Part shown: positions 24,051-36,116 of the stretch, in pieces
Position numbering within the stretch: position 1 is the first letter of the stretch
How the letters are laid out: the number at the start of each line of letters is the position of its first letter
Assembly: GCA_020086605.1 (NCBI GenBank)
Contig: JACBWW010000039.1
Coordinates: 2,831,016-2,895,015, forward strand
From: Lanius collurio
Taxonomy: Eukaryota > Chordata > Aves > Passeriformes > Laniidae
Direction of reading: 5' to 3'
Length of the DNA stretch: 64,000 bases
Program-made: the position numbers and the translations under genes
The notes under the pieces: model-generated
Database searches by the model: none
What the model saw: only the letters and a program-made list of their open reading frames with translations
What the model was told of the DNA's origin: nothing

Positions 24051-27000
24051 AATGAGGAAAAACTGCTTTCCAGAAGATCCAAGCACACTCTGTAGCTCTT
24101 CCTGCTCTACCCAAATTTAGGTTGAGACACTGTTCAAAAGACAAATACAACTCCAATTAGTACTTTAACATAATTAAAATAAACCTCCAAATCGACAGGA
24201 GTCTGTTTGCAGAGACTTCCCTGACTTGCTTCCCTGAATTTATACAATTTATTTATGGACTGCTCCATTGCTTGCAAGTCTTGTAACCAAAATCCATTCC
24301 CAAAAAGAGAAATTCAGCAGAAAGCAAGCCAAGATACAAGCTTGACCAGGAAAAATTTCACTGTCCCCTTCACAAAGCAGAACCTCATCACCAGTGCTGT
24401 GGGTCTTGTTTTATGGGATGCCCAGTCTTGGATCTTTGTCCCAATCTGATGAGGACTAAAACTTCAACAGGGATTGGAAAGGTGTGTATGAGGAAGCCAC
24501 TTCAGTTAAATGAATGTTCCCAGACAAAAGGAACAATCAGTACAAGTGTTACTGGTGACATTTTGCTTTGTTGAAAATAAAAGCTGCTTTAAGCACCGTG
24601 TCTGTGTCGGGGTGAGGAGTACCTGTGCCCACATAAACAGCTTAACTGCATCCATGGTTTTACAGCATTTCTGCTTCCTCTTCTCTCCTGGTCAGCCCTC
24701 AGCACACCTTCATCAGGGCTAACAGGCTGGGTTTGGGGTTTGGTTACTCTAAGACTGCAACATGCCTCTAGAAGAGTGTCCAGCAGATTTTTCTATGAAA
24801 TTAATTGAGACAAAAGGAAAGACATGGAAAGGAATAGAAAACATTCATGTTAATTTGCAAATTTCATATGAAGTCTTTATCTCAATGGAGAATATTGCAC
24901 TAGAGCCATACACAGCTTGCCAGTCGAGAAAGTCCTGGGGGTCAAGAGGCTGCATGGATGAACAAGGGAAATTTCACCAGTTAGGAAAAAAATCAAGTTC
25001 AAATGACTGCATCCATCTCATATTGCTGCCATTCTGAAAATATCAAATTTTATTTCTCATCTCTCATAACAACAGAATATAAAAATCTTGAGGAGATTTT
25101 CAGACAAGGCATCACTAAAAACAAGCAGCAAAATAATGAGAAGGAATAACAAAAGGCTATAATAAGTTAAATTGCTGTGACAATTTTTAAAAGAAATTCT
25201 GCCTTAATAAGACTAGTGAGAAGATGACTTTAAAGTACTATGGATGACCATGGTCTTTCCTTCAAAGTGCTTTGCACTGCTCAGATGATGACACTGCCCT
25301 CACTCATCTGGCTTCCAGGCTTTATTGTCCAACATTAAAAGTGTAACAAAAAAAATAAACTACATGAGAAGTTATAAAGTATGGATAACCTCAGACAAAA
25401 TCAGAAATGAAATTAAGAGGAAATTTATGAGTGTGGAACAAATCTAGCTTTCAACATGACAATTAAAAGCTCTGACTCAAATGTTTTTGGAAGAGGATGA
25501 TGCAAATATAGGTTTAATAGATTTAATCACTGCTGGGAAAAGGAGTGGAGCATCCCTCTCTGCTCTTGACAGGTGTCAGCATCCTCTCCAGTCCCGAGCT
25601 CCTGGGCTGATTTCAGCTCATCAGCCTTTGCCTCTCACCTGAACACAAGCCATCAGTTTTCCACCAATGAAAGCCCAAGCACTGTGGGTTCCTAATGCTA
25701 TTTCCAAACGTGATCAAGCAGAGAACCATCATACAGTGCCACATTTTCAGTGGCTCTGAAAAATCCTGCAAGTTAACATTTAGCTGCCTCGAGGTATTTT
25801 ACAACCAGGGACCCATCTTCAATGAGATACAGAGAGCATCTATTTAGTATTCCCCCCCTCCTCTCACTCTAAGCACAATTTAAACCTTGGCTAGCTGAAA
25901 AGAAGCTGTTCTATGGATTCAGGGCACATCATACAGAGCTTTCTTTCCCAACAGCAACACAGATAGGCCACAACTTAATCCCATTTGTCACATCAGGTAA
26001 ACAGGCAGTTGTTCATGTGGAGAAAATTCAGTAGCAGGACACTCAATATCTCAACTAAAGTTTCCTATGTATCTAATCATCTGGAAAGAGGGTGAATAAT
26101 GATGTAGTAGGTTTTCAGATTTTACAGAATTATTTATGTTAGCTCAGGTTACAAGAAATCTTAAGGACTTGGAAAGAATGAATGCTGCTGGGTGAGTACA
26201 CAGTGTAGCAAGCTGTGGATCCTACTGATGGCAAAAACACCCCTAATACATCCTGTTGGTTATAAATTTCACTGCACACATCCCAGGTACAAGGTGTCAT
26301 TGGAGAGAAAAAAAATTGTCCCATTTCTGAATTTATGACACAGATAATGCAAGCAGTGTAGGAGTTTCCATTCACTCACACCATAGCAGAAGAATAAAAT
26401 GTAGTGGTTACTTGGCACAAAAAGAAACATTATGAATTTAAAACTAAAAGGAAGAAATAATAATTTCTGAAAGTAATGCAACTGTCAGCTGGAACTTAGT
26501 GCAGTCAAGATGCATTTAATCCCATGACTTGGTATGATCTTTAAAATGATCAGTTCTAGATACCTGAATGTCACTTCAGAGTGCTGAACTGCACAGCCTC
26601 CCCCCATCTGCAGGGAAATCTACAGCAAAGGCTACCCAAGTTCCCAGCACATCTCTGTCACCACACCATAATGATGGTAATTATCAATAATAACAAGAAT
26701 GTGGTTGTAAAGCTGCTCTGGCAGCTGGGGCTGACGAATGCTGCATCCAGTACCAGCCCCTGGAAGCTGCGTCAGCCCCTGGCACCACAAAGGGAAGAGA
26801 GAGCTTGCACTGGGAGTCACTGAGGGGTCTGCTGGCCACTTGTTGGCCACACTCTGGCTACTTGCTGGCAGCTGGGAACCTTCTGCAACAGAACCAAGAA
26901 AGCTCAATATCCTCTGCAATGTCCACTCAGACGAGCTGACGAGATTCTCTTGCATTCCTTCTCCAGCACAAAGAGAGGAAGAGCAGCCCTCTCTTCCTTG

Positions 27001-29821
27001 CTCATAAACACATGACACGATGTAAACCCACTGCTGCTTGTCCCTAAAGTCCTCAGAGGTGAGGAAACAACCTCTGTCTGTTGTCAGAAGCTCCATCGTG
27101 TGTAAGATACCTGATGCTCTACCGTATCAGTGGTTTTAATTATTCAGGCATTTCTCCATCAAAATGAAGCTGTGTACATTTCCCATTTACTCTGCCCAAA
27201 ACACATTTACTGATAAGCACACTAATTTGCTTAGTTCTTTAGGAACTGCATGCCAGGGAGAATGTTCTCAGTTGTCAAATGCAACTCATCGATTACTGTA
27301 AGACTCTTAAGAAAGACTAATTGATAAAAATATCCGAGCCCTGATTAATTGGTGAAAAATCCATCATGCTGCATCCTGCTGTTCCTTCCTTTATAATAAG
27401 ACTCTTGAATTAACTTACAACTTGATTTTCCTACTTTTAATTAAGAAAACCACCAAAAAACAGACGTATTTGTGGAGGGTGTCTATTCAATTTTCTGGTT
27501 ATGCTTGAAGTGAAATTTACTTCATTTACCTCATAAGCCTAAAAGTAAGGAAATGAGCCTACTCTGTCAACTAGAATTTATCTTTGGGGCTGAGGGAGCT
27601 GATGTGGAAACTTGAAAGTAATTTCTTTACTCTTCTATTTGTTATATGTATTTTTAAGGGTTTCTCTCTGATTACATAAATTAAAAGTGACTTCCACAAA
27701 TCTGGAAGAGGTGTGGTGCATACACTTCTCAGTACAGCATATGGCAGCCTTTGAAACAGCTCAGAACAAGATTAAGTAGAATATATAGAATGCACAAGGT
27801 AAAATATCCAGAGTAAAAATGACTGAACATTCACAGTTATGTTTCCAAGCAGTAGCACTCTCCCTGCTCAGTCCATGGCCACGCACCCCAGTTACCCTCA
27901 TGAGAACTCTGCTGATGTAAGAATATTTCCCCTCCTCCTTGCTTCCACAATTTAATAGCTTAAACACAATAGCTTAAATAATATAAAAATATTATTTCAC
28001 TGGGGTCCTACTCAAATCAACCCACAAGTTCCTCTGAGTTCCATTTTTCCCCAAATGGAACTTTTCTTCCTCCTCCCCTCACAAAGCCTGAAGGCAACGT
28101 CCCTGCTTTGGTGCCAGCACCCAGCACTGCCCCAACAACCTCCTAATTTCTCAAAGTATTTCCACAAATCTTCCATATCTGTCCTGAAATTACAATTTTT
28201 GCAAAAAAATATCTACGTAGTGTTGTTTGTCTGGGGAGAAATGTTTGGGATATCAACAGCTAACACTGGTTCTCTAGCAAAAAAAGGGCAATGATTACAA
28301 TGCCTCTTCAAATCAGTGGTATTTCCTTGCTGCTAAAGGGGTGGCATGCTTTACACCTTTAAACTACCTTAAGTAATCATTTTCTAGGCAGAACAGAAAA
28401 TCCATTTCTATTAGTTTCCAAAGACCTTGAAAGTATGTATGTAGGAAGACCACTTCCATAAATTCACCTTTTTAGAGTCACTGGCTAACACAGAATTTAT
28501 GCAAGTGCAGGTCAGCCACATAATTCAGTATTTATATGTTCCCTTTCAAGCTCCAGGGAGCTGGACTAAAATGCTAAAAATAAAATACACATGTTGTAAT
28601 ACACACAAGATTTAGAGATGGAACTATTCTGACAGTTCAAAATAAAAGATCTTTGTGCATAAGATCTCCCCAGCTAGGCCTGTACTTAAATCACGTATTG
28701 ATTTAACTCACTGTAGACAAGTTATATAAGCTTTGGAATGATGTATGTTTGATCAATGTGTTTTAGAAATTAATCTCTGCCAGACTTACTCATTTAGGCA
28801 AGTGAAGAAGTCAGATAAATATCCCCACATTTTACTTTATAGGACAGTAAACCAATTTCTAATCAAATTTGTAAGTAAACAGCATTATTTGTTTCCAAGA
28901 AATATCAATATTAAAATACCTTTCTAAGAAAATCTTAAAACTTCAAAAATTAATAAGTTTTATCTGTGGAATACACACATTATAAAATTGATACGTGAGT
29001 ATACAAACATGATGATCAAAGATACAGAGGAGAATGAAATACCCCTTTGAAATATCCAGGGATGGAGACTCCTAGCACCACGCTGAACAAAGGGATTTGG
29101 AGTCTCAGCCAGATGAAAGTTAGATACATTTGATATTTTACTTCTTTGAAGTGCTAACAGTGACTCCACACTTCAGTGCAGCAGCAATGCCCCACCTCAC
29201 TGCAAACACACTGACCCTAATATGGGGATAAATAAATGTTTACACCTACACAGGCAGGCCTCTGGGGGCTTTAAAATAGAGCATATTCTCAGGTTAGAGA
29301 TAGGGAACCGAGGCACAGAAAGGCAAAATGACTCCCTGAAAGGTACAAATGCCAGGAGTGAAGGCTTTTATTTGAATGCCAAATCTACCAGTGCAAACCT
29401 CCTTTCTAATCCACACTTTTTCTCAAATCCCACTGATCACAGCAGTGGGAGCTCAAGGACAGATCCTGACCTGGCTTAGAGCTGGGTCAGTCATGAACAC
29501 ACTCCTCAGATTTTCTATGAGCTCAAGCTCAGTTTTGGGGCAGTCCAACCAAAAGGGAAAAAGCTGACTTGCTGTCACAGATTCTCTTGGTGGCCTCAGC
29601 AATAAGAACCCCAAGGTTTGCCATTATTCACATGTCATTCCTGGCTGTGTGAACACAACCTCTGCTCCCAGCAGAGACTGAACCTCAGCCCAGACCCATG
29701 ACCAAGTGCACACTGAAACTCCCCAAGCTACCAGCACAGAGAAAATTGGGCACAACAGATTGCTGCAGCCTCGGGGGACTCCCTGCAAAAGCAAATATTC
29801 AAACTAGGAGGGAAGGCACTT
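24051..29821. other. Intron stretch with no recognisable gene or repeat
   Basis: AT-rich unique-looking sequence leading to the TM1-TM2 exon. Chance ORFs only; the largest, 26632-27096 minus (154 aa), has no recognisable motif. Confidence 0.55.
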
Positions 29822-29823
29822 AC

Positions 29824-30208
29824 CGTACAGAACTGCAATGAGGGACACGGGCATGACCAGGATACCCACCAGCATGTCTGCTACTGCCAGCGACATCAGG
29901 AAGAAGTTTGTGGCATTCTGCAACTTCTTCTCCAAGGACACAGCCATAATTACCAATATGTTCCCCCCAATGGTCAGCAGGATGACAACCAAGATCAGGA
30001 GGGCTGGCCAATTCTTCTCCCTCACAGACATCCGAGAGACTTCGCCCTTCTCAGAGGCGTTGAGAGGATCAGATGTAGGCAAACTCTGGTTCAGAGTCAA
30101 ATTGCTGCTTAAGGACCAAGCCATCAGACCACCATGCAAACTAAAATCCAGTGTAACAGACACTGTTGTTAAGCTGAGTAATATTCCAGTGCTACTTAAA
30201 GTGCTCAT
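29824..30208 (-). CDS. HTR2C: Serotonin receptor 2C, first coding exon (N-terminus, TM1, TM2)
   Basis: This exon encodes residues 1-128 of a class A G-protein-coupled receptor of the 5-HT2 group, a Gq-coupled plasma-membrane serotonin receptor. The extracellular N-terminus has three N-glycosylation sequons (N36, N40, N50). TM1 spans about 67-91 with the conserved GGN motif (N83, position 1.50), followed by the intracellular EKKLQNAT loop. TM2 spans about 101-126 with LAVAD (D111, position 2.50). The start is the first in-frame ATG after an in-frame TGA at 30245-30247. The exon ends in TACG|gtaagt (donor at 29822-29823) and joins the exon at 2398-2598 by restoring a split Asp codon. TM1-TM2 alone fits HTR2A or HTR2C; the next exon decides for HTR2C. 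The N-terminus is about 12 residues longer than the human receptor up to the same splice point and does not resemble it, so the start is less certain than the membrane segments. Confidence 0.93.
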
Positions 30209-30233
30209 TGTCTGGGGCTGGCTTCTCTGTCTC

Positions 30234-30332
30234 TTAACCGTGCCTCAGAGATGATCCCTTTTCCAAATTCCAGGTCCAAGGCAGATGCCGAACATCACAA
30301 AACCTGAGCCAGAAAATCATTTGATCTTCCAT
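30234..30332 (-). other. Upstream ORF 2 of HTR2C (32 codons)
   Basis: A second upstream ATG opens a 32-codon ORF ending at TAA 30234-30236, 25 nt before the receptor ATG and out of frame with it. The peptide has no recognisable similarity. Its only likely role is to affect leader scanning. Confidence 0.35.
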
Positions 30333-30354
30333 AGTGAAGTAAACCTTACAGAAG

Positions 30355-30465
30355 TTAGCGTGGAGCTCCTCTAGTTTCCTTGGGTGTGGTGGATGATGAC
30401 CACTGACCAGCAACCTCGAGGGAAAGGAGACTTTGCAATCTCCAGCTGCTTTCCAAGTTCACCAT
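30355..30465 (-). other. Upstream ORF 1 of HTR2C (36 codons, MVNL start)
   Basis: An ATG immediately after the predicted acceptor opens a 36-codon ORF that ends at TAA 30355-30357. It is out of frame with the receptor. It begins MVNL, the same four residues as the human 5-HT2C protein, and its first 12 nt (ATGGTGAACTTG) nearly match the human start region as I remember it. Its later residues do not resemble the human N-terminus. It is either a relic of the ancestral start or a coincidence. If translated it would be expected to reduce initiation at the receptor ATG. Confidence 0.45.
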
Positions 30466-30468
30466 TCT

Positions 30469-33400
30469 GAAAAGTAAAGGAAAAGGATATTCTTCACTGA
30501 AACCACATTATACACAACACCTTTTTTATTCCCCATGCAACTGGCATCCGTATTCTTCCCCTTCCTGCTGGCTAGGATGTTCTCCAGACTGCAAGCAATT
30601 TATCTGAAGGGTACAGACTATGACTACAACAATGGGGGAGAGAGGCAGAGAATCACAACAGTGTGCTCTGGCTGGTTAAAAGCTGATTATCACTAATTAA
30701 ATGTTTTGTGAAACCTGAAAAAGCAAGTCTGAAGAGCAAAATATGTTTCAATTGATATCCACTTCACAGATACTCCACTACAGTGTAAAATAGTAATTGC
30801 ACAAAATTCCAGCCAATCCAGATAGCGCAGACAAGCACAGGGTAATCCATCACCTTAAATGAAAGGGTTTGGATCTATTTTACGTGTTCTGAGGTAAAAT
30901 TGAAGTGTTGTAAAAACTCTCAGATCTTAATGACAAACTCTCTTAAAATAACAAATATTGTACTTTGGTTTCTATAGGGAAATGAATGATGGCTATGACA
31001 CAACCCTATATGATCCTTCTGAAACAGACAGCAGAGAGAAAAGAAAGGACAAACTTTCATAAAAGCTGAGCACTTATTTCTGCTTTTCATCTGTTTTTGT
31101 TCCACTGCTTCTTGCTGATCACAAGCACACAGCCAGGCCAGTAAACCCAATCCCAGCAGTCTGCTGCTCAGGACCACTGCCCCAACAGCCTCATCCCACA
31201 CTCATGGGGGCACAGATTTCCTCACAGCATCCCACATGATTTGTGCTACTTCACAAAGTAGCTGATAAGGTGAGGGCAAGTCTGCTTACAACCCCTGACT
31301 GCCCATGTTAACATGGGCCAGAGAACATCATGCTGCTGCTTCTGGAGTCCTTCAGCCTCATGCATTGAGCTAATTTGGTAAATTAAATGTACTCTTGATT
31401 TCAGGCACACGCCTGCACCCACTGAAGCTAAGGGCATATATTCCCAGTCCTGGTTAAATCATGTCCTCAGGAACTCAATAATTTTGATTGCCAATCCTGT
31501 AAAACTGATGAAAACCAGCAGCTTTGTTTTGCACTTCCACTGAATTGGAGTCAAGCTCCCAACAGCCACACACAGCACAGGGCTAAAAGTACAGAAGGAA
31601 AGCTCCCAGCTGAGCAGTGGTATGGAAGTGGACCAGTAAGCAGAATAATATCAATAGCAGGCAACTTCTTTTGAGCATATGCTCAACTTTTTTTGTGTAG
31701 CCCACAGGAAAAGAGCTGTTCTGTCACTGTTGAATAAATAATGAAATAAAAGCCAGATTTTAGCCCTTGGATGCACTGGGGCACATATCTGACGCAGCAA
31801 TTTGCTATCCAGGGATCAAAAACTAGATGTAATTCATGAGATTACATTAGATTTCATTTAAATAGGAAGTGCTCAGAATCCTATCACAAAATGTTTAACA
31901 TTCATGAAGGTTTTGGAACCTTGCTAATGGGCTTTGTGCACAAAAATATTTCTTAAATGAGCAGTGCATACAATGAACCCAGATTTGCTTCTGCATTGTA
32001 GTTAATTACTCCCAGAGGGTCTCTAAACCTCATATTTAGGAAGGAGTTTTGCATGATAGGCACAGAAAATAATTTCGCAGCTGCACATGCAGATGAATGA
32101 GCAAGTGGTCACTGGACCATTTATTCTTTCCAACTTAGCTGGTCTCAAAAAAAAAAAAAAGGTCTCTAGAAAGTTTCTAAATACTTCAGAATATTTTTTC
32201 CCAAACACAGCTTTTCATTCAAAGCTGTGATGATAATTTTTCCAAATCACCTTTCCACAAAGAAGGAGACACTAGGCAGCCAAAGGATCATGGGCAGGAC
32301 ATACTTTAACTCTAGATTGTGAAAACAAACAAACAACCAACCCCCAAACAAAACTACACCACGAAAACAACTCCAAGATAAGGCTTCTGCATTAAAAGTG
32401 TCTATTTTTATAACTGCTCACGTCTGAATACTGAAATGGTGAGTAATCATTCATTCTCTCCTGCATTTTGCATATTCAGTTTGAAAAATCATGTGGGAAT
32501 TCGACTACAGGAATTCTCAAGACTGGGCTCCACCATCAGAATTAACTGTTTTCCTGCTTTGATGATACTCCTGTTATTATTTTACACAGATCCTAGCTTG
32601 AAGTCATCAGTTTTCCTTTTCACAGCATCCTTCAGTCTCCTCAAGGTAAAAATTTATGACTAATTCCTTCATCTACAGTCTTCTAAGCACAGCACTGTAC
32701 CAGAAAAATAACTCACATTTTATTCATGGATTCTGAATTTATTTAATAAACATCTCCATAATTTTAAATTGAACCGTGTGCCTATCACAGATTTTTTTCC
32801 ACTAGCTAACATCAAAGTACACATACTGAATTTTGTGGTCAATCATCAATTCCAGTTCAATCTACTACTGACAGTCCTTAAAATTACAATTTAAACATTC
32901 AGCAAAACCAAGTTCTTTTCTATGCCACTCTTGCTTTTTGATAAAGTAAAATAATTATTTCTTTTGGCCCATTTTTTCCCTTCAGTCTTTAAGTCTGGTT
33001 TAGAATAAACTGAAGGAAGAAAAACATTTTTGTCTATCAAGAAACACATGAATTATTTAAAGCAGAGGTGGGTATGCTGGAGTTTTTGGATCTTCCAGAA
33101 GGTTAAGTTGAAGGGAAACAAAAGCTACAGTGGTGAACAGGTCTGTACTGGTGGGGCACTGGGGGGCTCACTCGCCTTTGGGAGTATTTACCACCATTAC
33201 ACTTGTTAAAAGGAAAAAAACCCCAAACCTTTCTTGGAATAAACACAATTATTTTTTCCTTTGAATTAAATGCATTCATCTTTCGTTGTTTTACCCTTCA
33301 AAGCTCAGAGCACTTTTTCCTGGAGAAAAGCAGCAGCCTGCTGAGAACTTGAGATGTTCCCCGGCCCCCAGCCAGGATCCTGCCTCTCCTGGACAGCCTG

Positions 33401-34721
33401 CAGAGCTCCTGAGCTCTCGTGAATCATTGAGCAAAACTCTGGGACTCACACCCTGAGTGGAAACAACATGCATTTGAAATTGGGTAAGAAATCAAGGATT
33501 TTCAGCTTAGCCCAAAAAAGGAACCTGAGTTTCAGGCAGGCTGAGGATAATACATTAATTCATGGTGAGTCTTGCTGTACAAAAACCCCAGAAGTAGTTA
33601 TTAATCAAAAGCAATGCCTTTCAGCAATTCCCTCCCCACAAGAGAAAGAAGAAACCTCCAATGGCACCACAGGTACAAAGGCCATACACAAGAGAGATTT
33701 TCTTCTCCCAAACTATTGGCAGTGTCCAGTTCTCCAAGTCACAATCACAGCTCCTCAATGCCCAGATGAAAGCCAAGAAGCTGCTAAAGAACAAACAATT
33801 TTAAATAAAAAGTTTTTTGTTCAGCCTTGACTTTGATGGCAGACATACATCAGGGAAAAAATAAATCTGAAGTCAACTGAATTGAACTGAAAGTACTGCA
33901 ATTTTTGACAGGAAAACAGTTGCAGATAGTTCACAACTATCTGAGCCAGATAGTCAGATGACAGAAATTTTTATAGCTCCATGAAGCCCTTTTCAAAATG
34001 GCAAATAATTTTAAATTATATAATAGAATACGCAATTTATGCTCAAGATGGCAGATTTAAGGCTTCATTCCTCACTCTAAACCTTGCATTCTTGCTATTT
34101 GCATCTTTACTATTTTTTATAATACATTGCCAAATTAATTTTCACCTTTTTTTTTGGAACAGAAGGTTGCTTTAAAATACAGATTTTCATGGCAAACCTG
34201 CAAAGGCCACTTTCATTTTAGTGATTCAAGAAAGTCATATTTTTATATTAAGAGATTTCTGTATTTTGGGCAGTCGGAACTCATCTTTCTTCTTTTTGTA
34301 GCAGCACTAGGAAACATCTCTATTTCTGTGCAGTTCTATTTTTAAACAGTGTGTGAGAATGCAGCAAGTCCAATGGAGATGACCAGGGTGATGTGGGAGG
34401 AAGCACATCAAGTACTGGGTTTGCTTCAGCACAGAGAGAAAGCTTTGAACAGGGAGGTATTTGCTGCCTACATCTACCTGCTGGTACTTACAGAGGAAAC
34501 AGGGAACTCTTCCAAAAGCTGGGCAGCAAAACAAGAAGCAATTGTGAAGTGACAGATCTAAGGAAAGGATGTATGAAGTTGGAAAAGAAATAGATAAAAC
34601 AGATCTCAGTGCAGGTGATCAGAAATGGTGACAGAGAGACTGTGGGATCCCCGTCCTCGCAGATGCTGAGAGCACAGCTGGGATCTACCCTCAAACACTC
34701 CATCTAACCTGGCTCTGCCTC
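30469..34721. other. Non-coding stretch, nothing recognised
   Basis: Unique-looking AT-rich sequence. It has an 18-bp perfect palindrome at 31301-31318 (gcccatgttaacatgggc), a 16-bp palindrome at 31671-31686 (ttgagcatatgctcaa), a poly(A) run at 32147-32160 and a 9-bp-arm hairpin at 33923-33943. No gene is visible. Confidence 0.5.
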
Positions 34722-34790
34722 AAGCACCTTGAGGTTGGACTAGAGACCTTCAAAAAGTCCCTTTCAGATTAAATCATCCTGTAATTGTAT
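34722..34790 (+). mobile_element. Degenerate CR1 3' end
   Basis: Gaggttggactagagacctt followed by a decayed copy of the usual ...tcccttccaa...atgattct tail. Short and diverged, so the call is tentative. Confidence 0.5.
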
Positions 34791-36088
34791 CAGAATTGTG
34801 CTGCTGAGCAAACCTGTCCAGCACAGCGATGCCTTTGAGCTCCCACCCTGGGATGCAAACCCAATGCTTGTCCCTGCTGCTCAGGCTCAGGATTAGACCA
34901 GCACATCCTCTCCCCTTTGGTTTCCCCAAGGCCAGAAATAAAAGTGCGTGGCCAGGTGGGGAGACCCAGCTGTGAGGACTCCAGTGTGCCTGGAGCAGGA
35001 CCCAGGGCCCTGCAGCTGCACCAGCAGGGGCCATCACACCAGGGAGATGCACACACCGTGCCAGCTCCTCACCTGCAGACACCCACTGAGGTCCTGTGTG
35101 TCTAAGGGACCTACAGTTCAAACATAATCTGAAAAGTGGCAGTTTTGGAAAGCCCCAACTCATTTTAGTCACTTGGCAGCATCAGGAAATCTCCTGGCCT
35201 TTTGAAAGCAATGTCTGCACTCCCATCACAGAGGCAGCATTGTCACAGCCACTGCAGTGGGGAAAGAAAAATCAAAATCTAATGATTATTCTGTAGAGAC
35301 CCACAGCAAAGTTAACTAAAGTTGCAATCCAGAGAAGTGGTTATTCCTAATTTGACTATTTTCCTGAGTTATTCTTCAACTTGGGAATGTATTATTGGCA
35401 CTTTGTTTAGAGATTTTCTTTCCAAGGAAGAATTGATACTCTCTCTTCAGTTTTGCAAGAAATTCTGGAATTTTTCCCAACAGGTATTGGAGATAAATCA
35501 GTGTAAAAAACACTTAATAAACCCTTAGGGGAACCTCCCCAAACACAGCTTTTCACCACTCTTTTTAAATTCTGACACAGAAAATAACTATTTAATTACT
35601 TGCAAACTAAAAAGAGTATTTCATTTTTTCACAGCAAGAGGAAAATGGATTTTCTCAGATACAAGCTCAAGTAATGATATTTTGTAGGGTCATAATAATG
35701 AATCACTACCATTCTGTCCAAAAGCAAATAGCATCAATTTCCCTCTCTGTATCTTCCCTCACACTGAGTCAGAAAGGCATTAATTTCTTTTCCAGACATT
35801 TCAAGGCAATACAAACACACAAAGAGATCTTAATCTACCTTCAGGCGGTAAGACCAGCATCTTTTTTATTTTCCCTTTGTGGAAGAGCACCTGGGAACCT
35901 CACAAGAAGATGTAGATACTCTGCCACACCCTGCAATGATAAACGTGCTCTCCTGGCTCAGACATGCAGAAATACTACAACAGAATAAATCTGAATCTCA
36001 TCACACACTGTCCTAACTTCTTGGAATCATTGCACCCTAGTTGTTCATATTTTCTATGGGTAGGTATAACTCCAAATTGCTTCTCTGG

Positions 36089-36094
36089 NNNNNN
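36089..36094. other. Assembly gap (6 N) next to a poly(A) run
   Basis: Six N are followed by ggg and an 18-19-nt A run to about 36116. The gap probably reflects a homopolymer or collapsed low-complexity sequence. A single N is also present at 41382. Confidence 0.98.
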
Positions 36095-36116
36095 GGGAAA
36101 AAAAAAAAAAAAAAAA

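Larger units (their letters stand above)
2599..29823 (-). other. HTR2C: HTR2C intron between the TM1-TM2 and TM3-TM4 exons (27,225 bp)
   Basis: The intron runs from donor gtaagt (29823 downwards) to an acceptor with a long pyrimidine tract ending at 2599. I find no exon of another gene in it. It holds CR1 fragments (14725-15206, 17400-17647), one solo LTR (7598-8302), a direct duplication (6921-7198 and 9132-9444), two hairpin-forming inverted repeats, and simple repeats. In humans the equivalent intron hosts mir-1911 and mir-448; I did not find recognisable copies of either by eye. Confidence 0.9.
30209..30466 (-). other. HTR2C: HTR2C 5' UTR portion of the first coding exon
   Basis: These 258 nt precede the assigned ATG within the same exon. 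The 5' border is inferred from a strong acceptor: a pyrimidine-rich stretch ending in ttacttttcag, with the AG at 30467-30468. This implies at least one further upstream 5'-UTR exon, as in mammals. Two upstream ORFs lie in this leader (see separate entries). An in-frame TGA at 30245-30247 closes the main frame just upstream of the start codon. No transcript evidence is available here, so the exact exon start is a prediction. Confidence 0.7.

Noticed and set aside
2398..30208. Assignment of the gene to HTR2A or HTR2B
   Set aside because: The loop sequence RNPIEHS and TKAIMKIA match 5-HT2C. 2A would have QNPIHHS and TKAFLKII, and 2B KKPIQAN.
33751..33775. Ten bases resembling the miR-1298 3p arm
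   Set aside because: No matching 5p arm at the expected distance and divergence after ten bases.
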